A stretch of DNA of 64,000 nt, taken from NCBI GenBank assembly GCA_963696315.1, contig CAVOJU010000030.1, positions 124,001 through 188,000 on the forward strand, read 5' to 3'. A program made the translations under genes and the position numbers. This document shows positions 1 through 10,044 of this stretch, piece after piece; position 1 is the stretch's first letter, and every line of letters starts with the position of its first letter. The notes beneath the pieces are model-generated. The model was not told where the DNA came from, searched no databases, and saw only the letters and a list, made by a program, of their open reading frames with translations. This DNA is from CAWKEY01 sp963696315. Its GTDB lineage: Bacteria > Pseudomonadota > Gammaproteobacteria > Methylococcales > Methylomonadaceae.

Positions 1-713
1 TAGTGTTCAGGGTAGGCAGCCAGCTTCAGTGCAATGCGTGTTGGCAGACGATATCCAGCATCAGCTTGACGGCATTGAATTTACCGTGCGCTGGCAGGGT
101 GAGCGGCAGCGCATCAAAGTGCCGCTGTTTGGCGATTTTAATATTGAAAACAGTTTGGCAGTTTTGTCGGTCATGCTGGCAATGGGTGTTGGCGCTGGCC
201 GAGGCCGCCCGCAGACTGGCCCAGGTCAAGCCGGTGACCGGGCGCATGGAGCGCTTTGAAGGCAAGGCGGGGCCGATGGTTTTTGTCGATTATGCCCATA
301 CACCGGATGCGCTGGAGAAGGTGTTGTCGAGTTTGAAACGGCATTGCCGGCAGGCGTTATGGGTTGTGTTTGGCTGCGGCGGCAACAGGGATGCCGGTAA
401 ACGGCCGCAAATGGGATGCATCGCCGAACATTGGGCCGAGCACGTGATTGTGACGGATGACAATCCGCGTTTTGAAAATGGCCTCACCATCGTGCAGGAC
501 ATTTTGGCCGGTTGCCGTTCGGGGAGAATTGAAGTGATTGAAAACAGAGAGCAGGCAATCCACAGCGCGATAACAAGAGCGGATGGCAATGACTGTATTG
601 TGATTGCCGGTAAAGGCCATGAGCAATATCAGGAAATCAATGGCGTGCAATTGCCGTTCAGCGACAGCCAGGTTGTGATTGAGGCTTTGAAAATGAGAGC
701 AGAACACGAATGA
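1..713 (+). CDS. murE: MurE, UDP-MurNAc-tripeptide synthetase (5'-partial, one frameshift)
   Basis: Cytoplasmic ATP-dependent ligase adding the third residue of the peptidoglycan stem peptide. Only the end of the central domain and the C-terminal domain are in the window. Reading starts in frame 2 (segment containing GDFNIENSLAVL) and must move to frame 3 near 188-191 to continue into LAEAARRLAQVKPVTGRME. Removing one T from the TT at 189-190 restores GVALAEA, so a one-base insertion is the simplest explanation. The motif DNPR (in VTDDNPRFENG) is the signature of meso-diaminopimelate-adding MurE. Its stop overlaps the murF start (ATGA, 710-713), as is usual in the dcw cluster. Identity is certain; whether the frameshift is real or a sequence error is not. 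Confidence 0.93.
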   Translation, partial: VFRVGSQLQCNACWQTISSISLTALNLPCAGRVSGSASKCRCLAILILKTVWQFCRSCWQWVLALAEAARRLAQVKPVTGRMERFEGKAGPMVFVDYAHTPDALEKVLSSLKRHCRQALWVVFGCGGNRDAGKRPQMGCIAEHWAEHVIVTDDNPRFENGLTIVQDILAGCRSGRIEVIENREQAIHSAITRADGNDCIVIAGKGHEQYQEINGVQLPFSDSQVVIEALKMRAEHE

Positions 714-2071
714 AGATGACGTTGAGTGAAATTGCCCAGTGTGTGCAGGGCACGCTAGTGGGTGGCGATGCGGCCGTGTCATCGGTCAGCATTGATACCC
801 GGACAATCAAGCCGGGCGAGCTTTATATTGCCATCAAAGGCCAACACTATGACGGTCATGCGTTTGTTGAACAAGCTGCGCAGGCCGGTGCGGTCGCGGC
901 CATCGTGCACGAAGGCACGACAGCGAGCATCCCACATATCTTGGTAAAAGACACTCACCAAGCGCTCGCCGAACTGGCCGGAACCTGGCGCAACAAAACC
1001 GCCGTCCAGGTAGTGGGCATGACTGGCAGCAATGGCAAGACCACGGTCAAGGAAATGGTGGCGGCAATACTGGCAGTCGATGCGCCGGTGTTGTTTACCC
1101 AGGGCAATCTGAATAATGACATTGGGGTGCCGTTGACCTTGTTGCGACTGAATGAGCAGCACCGCTATGCGGTGATCGAGATGGGCGCAAACCATCAGGG
1201 CGAAATTGCCTATACCAGCGCTGTTGCAGAGGCTGATGTGGTGATTATTACCAATGTAGGGCCAGCGCATATTGAAGGTTTCGGGAGTCTGGACGGCATC
1301 GCCAGGGCAAAAGGCGAAATCATTGAGACGCTCAAAGAGAATGGCATTGCCATTATCAATCGGGATGATCGTTATTTTGACTACTGGCAAAAACTGGCCG
1401 GCAGCAGAAAAACCCTGACATTTGGTTTGCAGGCCGGCGCCGATGTAACAGCTAAAACCATCAAGACAGCCATTTGCAATAAAGCATTTGTCACCGAGTT
1501 TGAACTGGTGACGGCAGCAGGCTCGCTCCCGGTGCAATTGAAACTGGCCGGTAAGCATAATGTGCTGAATGCTCTGGCGGCCACGGCTGCGTGTCTGGCC
1601 TTGGATATCAGTCTTGAACAGATTAAACAGGGTCTGGAAAGCGTAAAGCCGGTCACCGGCAGGCTGCAACCCTTGGTCAGCCGTTTGGGCAATATTGTCA
1701 TAGACGATACCTACAACGCCAATCCCGCTTCCCTGAAAGCAGGCCTGGAGGTGCTCATGACTTGTGCCGGAGAGCCCTGGCTGGTGCTGGGTGCGTTTGG
1801 TGAGCAGGGGCCGGATAGCGCCAAAATACATGCCGAAATAGGCGGGCTGATTAAAGCCAGCGGCGTGGTAAGGCTGCTGGCGACAGGGGCAGATGCCCGC
1901 AATACTGTGAACAGCTTCGGCGCAGGCGCCAGTTTTTTTGACGCGCAAAATGACTTGATCGATGTATTGAAGCAAGAGCTAAAAGGCAATGAAACCATTT
2001 TGATCAAAGGCTCGAGAGCGCTGCGCATGGAAAATGTGGCAGCGGCTCTGGTTGAGAATTTCAGGATTTAA
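710..2071 (+). CDS. murF: MurF, UDP-MurNAc-tripeptide--D-Ala-D-Ala ligase
   Basis: Adds D-Ala-D-Ala to the UDP-MurNAc-tripeptide in the cytoplasm, completing the pentapeptide precursor. 453 aa, the usual family length. The Mur-ligase P-loop is visible near residue 105 (MTGSNGKTTVKE), followed by the central-domain GNLNNDIGVPLTLL and the C-terminal-domain DDTYNANPASLKA near residue 330. Translation probably couples with murE through the ATGA overlap; mraY follows after 2 bases. Confidence 0.97.
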   Translation: MKMTLSEIAQCVQGTLVGGDAAVSSVSIDTRTIKPGELYIAIKGQHYDGHAFVEQAAQAGAVAAIVHEGTTASIPHILVKDTHQALAELAGTWRNKTAVQVVGMTGSNGKTTVKEMVAAILAVDAPVLFTQGNLNNDIGVPLTLLRLNEQHRYAVIEMGANHQGEIAYTSAVAEADVVIITNVGPAHIEGFGSLDGIARAKGEIIETLKENGIAIINRDDRYFDYWQKLAGSRKTLTFGLQAGADVTAKTIKTAICNKAFVTEFELVTAAGSLPVQLKLAGKHNVLNALAATAACLALDISLEQIKQGLESVKPVTGRLQPLVSRLGNIVIDDTYNANPASLKAGLEVLMTCAGEPWLVLGAFGEQGPDSAKIHAEIGGLIKASGVVRLLATGADARNTVNSFGAGASFFDAQNDLIDVLKQELKGNETILIKGSRALRMENVAAALVENFRI

Positions 2072-2073
2072 TA

Positions 2074-3156
2074 ATGTTACTGTACTTGGCAGATTACTTA
2101 ATGACCTTCGATGGCGGCTTCAGGGTTTTTCATTACCTGACATTTCGCGCCATTCTGGGTGCATTAACCGCACTGGTGATTTCTTTTATTATCGGGCCGG
2201 TCATGATCAGAAAATTAAGCCGAAAAAAGATCGGGCAAAGTATTCGTGAATTAGGTCCGCAAACCCATTATGAGAAAGCCGGTACCCCAACCATGGGTGG
2301 AACTCTGATCCTGGTCGCCATTGCCATCAGTACACTGCTGTGGTCGGATCTAGGCAATCGTTATATCTGGGTCATTATGCTGGTCACCATGGCTTACGGC
2401 GTGATCGGGTTTATCGATGATTATAGAAAAGTGATTAAACGCAATAGTGATGGGCTGTCTGCCAAAGCCAAATATTTCTGGCAATCGGCCATAGGTTTGG
2501 CTGTAGCCGTTTTTCTATACAAAACGGCGGTGCTGCCGGCAGAAACCCAATTTATAGTGCCTTTCTTCAAGAACGTCATGCTGGATATGGGCTGGCTATA
2601 TGTGGTCTTGACCTATTTTGTTATTGTCGGAACCAGCAATGCCGTCAACCTGACTGATGGCCTTGATGGACTGGCGATTATGCCGACGGTAATGGTTGCC
2701 GCCGGTTTGGGAATTTTTGCGTATCTGTCAGGACATGTCGCTTTTTCGGATTATCTGGCCATACCCTATTTGCCGAATGCCGGGGAATTAATCGTGTTTT
2801 GCTCCGCCTTGATCGGCGCAGGACTGGGCTTTTTATGGTTCAACACTTATCCCGCCATGGTGTTTATGGGCGATGTGGGGGCTTTGGCGCTGGGTGGCGC
2901 TTTAGGCGTGCTGGCGGTACTCGTCAGGCAGGAAGTTGTGCTGGTAATCATGGGCGGAGTTTTCGTCATGGAAACGGTATCGGTGATCATCCAGGTGGCT
3001 TCATTCAAAATGACCGGCCGGCGCGTGTTTCGGATGGCACCCATACATCATCATTTTGAGCTGAAGGGTTGGCCCGAACCCCGGGTTATCGTCAGGTTCT
3101 GGATCATCACGGTGATACTGGTGCTGATTGGTCTGGCGACATTGAAGTTGAGATAG
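2074..3156 (+). CDS. mraY: MraY, phospho-MurNAc-pentapeptide translocase
   Basis: Integral membrane enzyme that transfers phospho-MurNAc-pentapeptide from UDP to undecaprenyl phosphate, making lipid I. 360 aa, full length, strongly hydrophobic with about ten predicted membrane segments. Family motifs include the DDYRK loop (near residue 115), NLTDGLDGLA (near 193) and the late MAPIHHHFE histidine motif. AGGA at 2063-2066 is placed to act as the ribosome binding site. Confidence 0.98.
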   Translation: MLLYLADYLMTFDGGFRVFHYLTFRAILGALTALVISFIIGPVMIRKLSRKKIGQSIRELGPQTHYEKAGTPTMGGTLILVAIAISTLLWSDLGNRYIWVIMLVTMAYGVIGFIDDYRKVIKRNSDGLSAKAKYFWQSAIGLAVAVFLYKTAVLPAETQFIVPFFKNVMLDMGWLYVVLTYFVIVGTSNAVNLTDGLDGLAIMPTVMVAAGLGIFAYLSGHVAFSDYLAIPYLPNAGELIVFCSALIGAGLGFLWFNTYPAMVFMGDVGALALGGALGVLAVLVRQEVVLVIMGGVFVMETVSVIIQVASFKMTGRRVFRMAPIHHHFELKGWPEPRVIVRFWIITVILVLIGLATLKLR

Positions 3157-3158
3157 CA

Positions 3159-4574
3159 ATGGATAAGGCCACCACCCCTGCTTACGCTCCGCACCGGGAT
3201 CCTGCCGCTAAAGCAGCGATTCTTGCGGCGCTGAAAACGCATTTTGCGCTGGAGCCTCAAACTGCCAAGGTTCTGGTAGTAGGCCTTGGCATCACCGGCA
3301 TTTCCGTAGCGCATTATTTGCAGCACCTGGGCTTTCACTTCGCCGTCACTGACAGCCGCGACAAGCCGCCGTTATTGGCTGAGTTTGGCCAACAAATGCC
3401 GGACACCCCCGTGTTTGCCGGCGGTTTTGATGCCGGAGCATTTAACGTCGCAACACATCTTGTGGTCAGTCCTGGCGTGTCGTTACATGAAAACGCCATT
3501 AGCGAGGCGTTGGCCAATGGCGCTGTGTGTGTGAGTGAAATCGATTTGTTTGCCTGTTCCGTCAATGCGCCGGTCATTGCCATCACCGGATCCAACGGCA
3601 AAAGTACCGTCACTACGATGGTTGGTGAAATGGCAAAAGCGGCCGGCAAACAGGTGGCTGTTGGCGGCAATCTCGGTACGCCGGCACTGGATTTGTTGCA
3701 ACAGAACGCAGAGTTATATGTGCTGGAACTGTCCAGTTTTCAGCTGGAGCGAACCTCGGTTTTGAATGCCACCGCGGCAACTGTGCTCAATGTCAGCGCC
3801 GATCATCTGGACCGGCATGCCGGCATGGTGGAATACGCAAAGGAGAAGCAAAACGTGTTTCAAGGCAATGGCGCCATGATCATCAACAGTGATGATGCAT
3901 TGGTAGACGCCATGCGTGAGCCCGGCAGGAAGCTGTATACATTTTCGATAAAACAGGACGCTGATTTTCACCTTCAGTTTAAAGACGGTGTCGAATATCT
4001 GATGCACAAGCAGCAAGGTTTGATGCCGCTGGCCGAACTGCCACTGGAAGGGCGCCATAATGCGGCGAATGCCCTGGCAGCACTGGCACTCGGTACGGCG
4101 GTGGGTCTGGATAGTGGGGCCATGTGTGCGGCGTTGAGAAAATATAAAGGTCTGGCGCATCGGATGCAGCGCGTTACTGAAATTCGTGGCGTAACCTGGG
4201 TCAACGATTCCAAGGCAACCAACATAGGCGCTTGCGTTGCGGCCTTGCAAGGTTATGATCGCAAAGTGGTGTTAATTGCTGGTGGTGATGCCAAAGGCGC
4301 AGACATGAATGAATTGAAGCCCGCCATCCAAGAAAAGACCAAAAGCGTTGTGCTGATCGGTAAGGATGCCGGCTTGATTGAGCAAGCGCTCAACGGCTGT
4401 GTGCCGGTGTATCAGGCAGAAAATATTGTGCAGGCGGTTCAGATTGCCACCCGGATCGCTGAAGCGGGCGAAACGGTATTGCTGTCGCCCGCCTGTGCCA
4501 GCCTAGATCAATTTAAAAACTATCAAGACCGTGGTGACAAGTTCACCAAAGCGGTGCTGGAGTTGGTCATATGA
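3159..4574 (+). CDS. murD: MurD, UDP-MurNAc-L-Ala--D-Glu ligase
   Basis: Adds D-glutamate to UDP-MurNAc-L-Ala. The open frame extends upstream into mraY, but the ATG at 3159, two bases after the mraY stop, gives a normal 471-residue protein. Visible are the N-terminal Rossmann motif VVGLGITGIS, the ATP P-loop ITGSNGKST, the conserved ELSSFQLE, and the C-terminal NDSKATN and LSPACASLDQF. The stop overlaps the ftsW start (ATGA). The N-terminus carries about 30 residues before the Rossmann motif, slightly longer than in E. coli. Confidence 0.96.
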   Translation: MDKATTPAYAPHRDPAAKAAILAALKTHFALEPQTAKVLVVGLGITGISVAHYLQHLGFHFAVTDSRDKPPLLAEFGQQMPDTPVFAGGFDAGAFNVATHLVVSPGVSLHENAISEALANGAVCVSEIDLFACSVNAPVIAITGSNGKSTVTTMVGEMAKAAGKQVAVGGNLGTPALDLLQQNAELYVLELSSFQLERTSVLNATAATVLNVSADHLDRHAGMVEYAKEKQNVFQGNGAMIINSDDALVDAMREPGRKLYTFSIKQDADFHLQFKDGVEYLMHKQQGLMPLAELPLEGRHNAANALAALALGTAVGLDSGAMCAALRKYKGLAHRMQRVTEIRGVTWVNDSKATNIGACVAALQGYDRKVVLIAGGDAKGADMNELKPAIQEKTKSVVLIGKDAGLIEQALNGCVPVYQAENIVQAVQIATRIAEAGETVLLSPACASLDQFKNYQDRGDKFTKAVLELVI

Positions 4575-5746
4575 ACGATCGCGAAAAAAACCTGAGGAGT
4601 CGGCGATTTCATTTTGATCCGCTGCTGCTGGTCACTGTAAGCAGTTTGCTGATGATTGGCTACGTCATGGTGGCGTCGGCGTCATTGCATTTGGGGGTCA
4701 AAATGGGCGCCAGCACGCTGCATTATCCGCTTAAACAGTTAATGCATATCGGTCTGGGTATGGTCTTGGCTACTGGCGTAGCCCTGGTGCCTATACGGAA
4801 ATGGGAACAATGGGGCCCCTGGTTGTTTATTGTGGGCCTGCTGTTGTTGGTGATTGTCCTGATTCCGGGCCTGGGTGTAAGGGTTAACGGCAGTGTCCGC
4901 TGGCTGTCGCTGGGAGGGTTGAGGATACAAGTCTCCGAAGTGGTCAAATTTTTCGCGGTGATTTATATGGCGGGCTATGTCATACGGCATCAGCAAACCG
5001 TGCAGGAGTCGGCATACGGCATCGTTAAGCCCTTGCTGCTATTTTCCCTGGCTTGCGTGTTGTTATTGCTGGAACCCGATTTCGGTTCGGCCGTAGTCAT
5101 TTTAATTATCGCCATGGGCATCATGTTTCTGGGTGGTGCCAGGTTATCGCAATTTGTCATTTTGCTGGCGCTGGTCGCCTTTTTGGCCATGTTGCTGGTG
5201 TATTTTTCACCGTACCGTCTGGTTCGGGTAACCAGTTTTATGGATCCCTGGAAAGACCCGTTAAATACCGGTTTTCAGTTGGTTAATGCATTGATTTCAT
5301 TCGGACGCGGGGAATGGCTCGGTGTCGGGTTGGGCAGCGGCATCCAGAAATTATTTTATTTGCCGGAGGCGCATACCGATTTTCTGTTTTCCGTAATCGG
5401 TGAAGAATTGGGCTTAGCGGGCGTGCTGACCGTTATCGGCTTGTTTGCCTTATTACTATGGCGTACGTTTGAAATCGCTTTATTGGCCGAGAAAGCAGGG
5501 CAAAAATTTACTGCCTATATTGCCTATGGCTTGGGTATCTGGTTTGGCTTTCAATCGTTCGTCAACATGGGCGTCAACATGGGCATATTGCCTACGAAAG
5601 GGCTGACCTTACCGCTGATGAGTTATGGCGGCGGCAGCATGATGGTGATGTGTTGCGCGGTGGGATTGTTGTTTCGTGTGCATAGTGAAATCCATGAAAT
5701 TATTGCCAGCAACCCAAAAGGCAGGACAGCATGGCCAAACGCATAA
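4571..5746 (+). CDS. ftsW: FtsW, septal peptidoglycan glycosyltransferase (SEDS family)
   Basis: SEDS-family polytopic membrane protein that polymerises lipid II at the septum with its partner penicillin-binding protein (FtsI, presumably just upstream of the window). 391 aa with a short charged cytoplasmic N-terminus and about ten membrane segments. Typical SEDS motifs are GSVRWLSLGG, the LLEPDFGSAVV segment near residue 165, and HTDFLFSVIGEELG near 270. It overlaps murD by 4 bases and murG by 16, so it sits inside one operon. Confidence 0.96.
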   Translation: MNDREKNLRSRRFHFDPLLLVTVSSLLMIGYVMVASASLHLGVKMGASTLHYPLKQLMHIGLGMVLATGVALVPIRKWEQWGPWLFIVGLLLLVIVLIPGLGVRVNGSVRWLSLGGLRIQVSEVVKFFAVIYMAGYVIRHQQTVQESAYGIVKPLLLFSLACVLLLLEPDFGSAVVILIIAMGIMFLGGARLSQFVILLALVAFLAMLLVYFSPYRLVRVTSFMDPWKDPLNTGFQLVNALISFGRGEWLGVGLGSGIQKLFYLPEAHTDFLFSVIGEELGLAGVLTVIGLFALLLWRTFEIALLAEKAGQKFTAYIAYGLGIWFGFQSFVNMGVNMGILPTKGLTLPLMSYGGGSMMVMCCAVGLLFRVHSEIHEIIASNPKGRTAWPNA

Positions 5747-6786
5747 TGATTATGGCCGGAGGCACCGGCGGGCATGTGTTTCCAGCCTTGGCTGTGGCGC
5801 AATTGCTGGCTGAAAAAGGCTGGCAGGTCAGCTGGTTGGGGACTCGGAAAGGCTTGGAAAGTCGGGTGGTTCCAGAGCATGGCATTGCCATAGATTGGTT
5901 GTCCGTTGTCGGTGTGCGCGGAAAAGGCTTGCTTTCAAAAATAAAGGCGGGATTTATGCTGGTAAAGGCTTGTGTGCAGGCCGCAAAAATATTACGCCAG
6001 CGCAAGCCGGATGTCGTGTTGGGCATGGGCGGCTTCGTTGCCGGCCCCGGCGGGCTGATGGCAAAACTAATGGGCATGCCATTGGTTATTCATGAGCAAA
6101 ACCGGGTGCCGGGAACCACTAACCGGCTGCTGGCAAAAATAGCCAACCAGGTCTTGGAGGCGTTTCCGGGCAGTTTTAAAAAAGCGGTCAACGCAAAATG
6201 CACTGGCAACCCCTTAAGAAAAGCCTTTTTAAACATGCCTGCGAGAGACCCTAGGCTCACAGGCCAGAGCATCAAGATATTGGTGGTTGGTGGCAGTCAG
6301 GGCGCTCAGATTTTGAATGAAATCGTCCCCGAGGCGGTGTCGAGCCTTAAAGATGTTCAAATTAGGCATCAGACCGGCACCGCCATGTTTGAACAAGTGC
6401 AGAGCCGCTATCAAGCCCTGGCTGTGGATGCGCAAGTGAGTGCATTCATTGACGACATGGTGGCAGCTTATCAATGGGCCGATCTGGTGATATGCAGAGC
6501 CGGGGCCATGACTGTAAGTGAAATCGCGGCTGCCGGTTTACCGGCCATTTTGATTCCGCTGCCCCATGCGATTGATGATCATCAAACGGCGAATGCGCGC
6601 TATTTAACCGATGCCGGCGCTGGACAATTACTGATGCAGAAGGATTTAACGGCGGCAACGCTGGCAGAATACATTACACGGCTAAGCAAGGACTTGAATG
6701 AGATGGCGCAAGCAGCAAAGCAATGCGCACGTCTGGATGCGACGGAGCTTGTTGCCGCCACTTGCATGGTTGAGGCAGGACTATGA
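5731..6786 (+). CDS. murG: MurG, lipid II-forming GlcNAc transferase
   Basis: Peripheral inner-membrane GT28 glycosyltransferase adding GlcNAc to lipid I to make lipid II. 351 aa. The N-terminal glycine-rich loop GGTGGHVFPALAVA, the loop VLGMGGFVAGPGG and the C-terminal VVGGSQGA and CRAGAMTVSE motifs are intact. The chosen ATG lies within the last codons of ftsW; a second in-frame ATG at 5746 is possible but would leave almost nothing before the first strand. The stop overlaps the murC start. Confidence 0.97.
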   Translation: MAKRIMIMAGGTGGHVFPALAVAQLLAEKGWQVSWLGTRKGLESRVVPEHGIAIDWLSVVGVRGKGLLSKIKAGFMLVKACVQAAKILRQRKPDVVLGMGGFVAGPGGLMAKLMGMPLVIHEQNRVPGTTNRLLAKIANQVLEAFPGSFKKAVNAKCTGNPLRKAFLNMPARDPRLTGQSIKILVVGGSQGAQILNEIVPEAVSSLKDVQIRHQTGTAMFEQVQSRYQALAVDAQVSAFIDDMVAAYQWADLVICRAGAMTVSEIAAAGLPAILIPLPHAIDDHQTANARYLTDAGAGQLLMQKDLTAATLAEYITRLSKDLNEMAQAAKQCARLDATELVAATCMVEAGL

Positions 6787-8220
6787 ATTTCCCAAAAAAA
6801 TCAATGCCGACTCAGGTGCTGGGCAAAATCGACCGGATTCATTTTGTCGGTATTGGAGGCACCGGCATGAGCGGTATCGCCGAAGTCTTATCGAATCTGG
6901 GTTACAGCGTTTCTGGCTCGGACATCAAGGCCAGCGCGGTGACAGAGCGGCTGGCCGCTTTGGGGGTTGCCATCACCATTGGTCATCAGCGCGAAAATGT
7001 CTCCCAGGTTGATGTGGTCGTGGCCTCCAGCGCCATAGACCGCAGCAATCCAGAAATTGACGAAGCTTATCTGAACAGGATACCCGTTATTCCCCGCGCA
7101 GAAATGTTGGCAGAGCTGATGCGCTTTCGCTTCGGCATTGCGGTTGCCGGTACACACGGCAAAACCACGACGACCAGTCTGACCGCAAGCCTGCTGGCAG
7201 AAGGCGGACTGGATCCGACCTTTGTGATCGGCGGCCGGTTAAACAGCGCCGGCAGTAATGCCAAGCTGGGGCTGGGCCATTACCTGGTTGCCGAAGCCGA
7301 TGAAAGTGATGCTTCGTTTTTGTATTTGCAGCCGATGATAGCCGTGGTTACCAATATTGATCAGGATCACATGGCAACCTATCAAGGCAGCTTCGAGCGG
7401 TTAAAGGATACTTTTGTAGAGTTTTTGCATCACTTGCCGTTTTATGGTCTGGCGGTGATGTGTCTGGATGATGAGGGCGTCAGAGAAATCCTGCCGCAGA
7501 TTTCCAAGCCGGTAACCACTTACGGTGTGCATGAAGACGCCGATGTGCGCGCCATAGATATCAAGCAACAAGGCATGCTTACCTCGTTTACCGTGATACG
7601 TAGAGGAAATTTCCCGCTGTTGCAAGTGACTTTAAACATGCCCGGCTGGCACAACATGCTGAATGCCTTGGCGGCGATTGCCGTTGCCAGTAATCTGGAA
7701 GTGGCCGATGCGGCGATCATAAAAAGTCTGGGTGCATTTAAAGGCGTAGGCAGACGTTTTCAGATTCAAGGTGATCTGGATATCGCCGGCGGCAAGCTGA
7801 CCCTGGTTGATGATTATGGCCATCATCCCCGCGAAATTGCTGCAACCCTGGAAGCTTTACAGCCAGGCCTGGCCGGACCGGCGTTCGGTGATTATTTTTC
7901 AGCCGCACCGCTATTCGCGTACCCGTGATCTTTTTGAGGACTTTGTCAAAGTGCTTTCTACCGTGGATGTACTGATTCTGATGGATGTCTATCCGGCAGG
8001 CGAAGCGCTGATACCCGGTGCAGACGGGAGGGCATTGAGCCGGGCCATACGCATGCGCGGACAGATTGATCCGGTATTTGTCGAAAACTGGGAAGAATTG
8101 CCGCAAATATTGTCTGGCATCGTACAACCTGACGATGTCATCCTGACGATGGGGGCGGGCAATGTCGGTCAGATTGCCACACAATTACCGCAACTCTTGT
8201 CAGCAGCGTTGGCAGGTTGA
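6783..8220 (+). CDS. murC: MurC, UDP-MurNAc--L-alanine ligase (one frameshift)
   Basis: Adds L-alanine to UDP-MurNAc, the first stem-peptide residue. Frame 3 from 6783 contains the Rossmann motif HFVGIGGTGMSG, the P-loop AGTHGKTTTTS and DDYGHHPREI. It then goes off-frame near 7862-7866, and the C-terminal domain continues in frame 1 (QAWPDRRSV, FQPHRYSRTRD, TMGAGNVG) to the stop at 8220. Dropping one C of the CC in ttacagccagg joins the two parts perfectly. The gene is single-copy and essential in relatives, so a sequence error is likely. It is the middle of the dcw operon. Confidence 0.94.
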
Positions 8221-8226
8221 TGATCA

Positions 8227-9112
8227 GTGAGCGCTGAAATGAGGGGCCGCCTGTTAATTAATGAGCCCTTGGCGAAATATACCAGTTGGCGCACCGGTGG
8301 GCCGGCTGACCGGCTGTACATTCCATTTGACAGGCAAGACTTGGTTGAATTTATCGCCGCCCTGCCTGATGCCGAGCCGGTGTTCTGGATGGGTCTGGGC
8401 AGTAACTTGCTGGTCAGGGATGGCGGCATACGCGGCACCGTGATAAACACCAAGGGCCGGTTAAAGGCAATGCGGCTTAATGCGGACGGAACCGTGTATG
8501 TAGAAGCGGGCGTTCCCTGTGCCCATGTTGCCCGCTATTGCGGTGAACAGGGATTGGCCGGAGCCGAGTTTCTAGCCGGGATACCCGGCACCATGGGCGG
8601 CGCTTTGAAAATGAATGCGGGCGCTTTTGGCGGGGAGACCTGGACGATCGTTAAGAGTGTTGAAATGCTCAACCGAGCGGGACAGGTAACGCGCCGCTAT
8701 CCCATGGACTTTGTAGTGACTTACCGGTCTGTCAAAGGCTTTGAGAATGAATGGTTTCTGGCGGCAAATTTAATTTTGCAGGCGGGTGATGTGGAAGCCA
8801 GCCAGCAGAAAATAAAAGCTTTATTGGAAAAACGAGCCCAAACACAGCCGACCAATCAGCCCAGTTGCGGGTCGGTATTTAAAAATCCCCAGGGCGATTA
8901 TGCGGCCAGACTGATAGAGCAAAGCGGCTTGAAGGGTTATGCGATAGGCGGCGCCTGCGTTTCGGAAAAACACGCCAATTTTATTGTGAATACAGGTCAG
9001 GCCACAGCGTTCGGACATTGAAAGCCTGTGTAAATATGTGCAGATGAGAGTCAAGGAGAAGCAGGGTGTTGAGTTGCAGACTGAGGTTTGTATGGTAGGT
9101 GAAGCAATATGA
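8227..9112 (+). CDS. murB: MurB, UDP-N-acetylenolpyruvoylglucosamine reductase (one frameshift)
   Basis: FAD- and NADPH-dependent reductase making UDP-MurNAc. The frame from 8227 (GTG) shows YTSWRTGGPADRL, LGSNLLVRDGG, the AGIPGTMGGALKMNAGAFG FAD motif and the substrate loop SCGSVFKNP. It ends prematurely at 9021. The conserved tail (SDIESLCKYVQ, then MRVKEKQGVELQTEV) continues one base out of frame to a TGA at 9110-9112 that overlaps the ddl start. Removing one T near 9010 restores the reading frame. Corrected length is about 294 residues, a type II MurB size. Confidence 0.94.
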
Positions 9113-10038
9113 AGACCAAGGTACAAAAGCCCGAAGAATTTGGCCGCGTAGCTGTTTTGATGGGCGGTAGCGCGGCGGAAAGAGCGGTGTCGTTGAAAAG
9201 TGGCGCTGCCGTTTATGAAGCCTTGAAGCGCAAAGGCGTCGATGCCGTCGCCATTGATGTCACCGCAAGTCCAATTGACGCATTGGCTGGTCAGCAATTC
9301 GACCGTGTATTTAACATTATTCACGGCCGCGGCGGCGAAGATGGAGTCTTGCAAGGTGTTCTGGAAGTGTTGGGCATTCCTTATACCGGCAGCGGCGTCA
9401 TGGCATCGGCCCTGAGTATGGACAAGCTGCGTACCAAGTTGTGCTGGCAGGGTTATGGTTTGGTTACGCCTCAGTGGTGTGTGCTGAAAGATGCCAATGA
9501 CATTGATGCCTGTATAGAGAAACTGGGTTTTCCGGTCATTGTCAAGCCGGCGCAGGAAGGCTCCAGCATTGGCATGAGCAAAGCCGCAAATCGCGATGAG
9601 CTGGTCAATGCCTTAAGGCTTGCTGCCGAATACCGTTGTGACGTTTATGCGGAAGCCTGGGTGACCGGTAAGGAATATACCGTGGCGGTACTGGCCGGTG
9701 AAGCTTTGCCGGTCATTCGTCTGGAAACGCCGAATGCATTTTATGATTACGAGGCTAAATATCAGGCGACCACCACGCAATATCATTGTCCATGTGGCCT
9801 GAGCCAGGACGACGAAGGGCGGTTGCGCAAACTTGCGATTACTGCCAGTGAAGTCGTTGGTGTTAGCGGCTGGGCCAGGGTCGATGTATTTATCGATGCT
9901 TCTGGCCAGTATCAGTTGATTGAAATAAACACCGTTCCCGGCATGACCGATCACAGTCTGGTGCCAATGGCGGCCAGACAGGCGGGGATTGATTTTGACG
10001 AATTAGTCTGGCGAATATTAGAAACCAGTTTTGGGTAA
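9109..10038 (+). CDS. ddl: Ddl, D-alanine--D-alanine ligase (DdlB type)
   Basis: ATP-grasp ligase making D-Ala-D-Ala for MurF. 309 aa. The N-terminal VLMGGSAAERAVSL, central KPAQEGSSIGMSK and the C-terminal EINTVPGMTDHSLVP (Mg and ATP binding) are all present. The ATG overlaps the frameshift-corrected murB stop. It lies between murB and ftsQ, its standard dcw position. Confidence 0.97.
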   Translation: MKTKVQKPEEFGRVAVLMGGSAAERAVSLKSGAAVYEALKRKGVDAVAIDVTASPIDALAGQQFDRVFNIIHGRGGEDGVLQGVLEVLGIPYTGSGVMASALSMDKLRTKLCWQGYGLVTPQWCVLKDANDIDACIEKLGFPVIVKPAQEGSSIGMSKAANRDELVNALRLAAEYRCDVYAEAWVTGKEYTVAVLAGEALPVIRLETPNAFYDYEAKYQATTTQYHCPCGLSQDDEGRLRKLAITASEVVGVSGWARVDVFIDASGQYQLIEINTVPGMTDHSLVPMAARQAGIDFDELVWRILETSFG

Positions 10039-10044
10039 GGAGTA

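Noticed and set aside
779..1975. 398-codon open frame on the - strand inside murF
   Set aside because: It is fully antisense to an intact murF, shows no family motif and reflects codon bias of the real gene.
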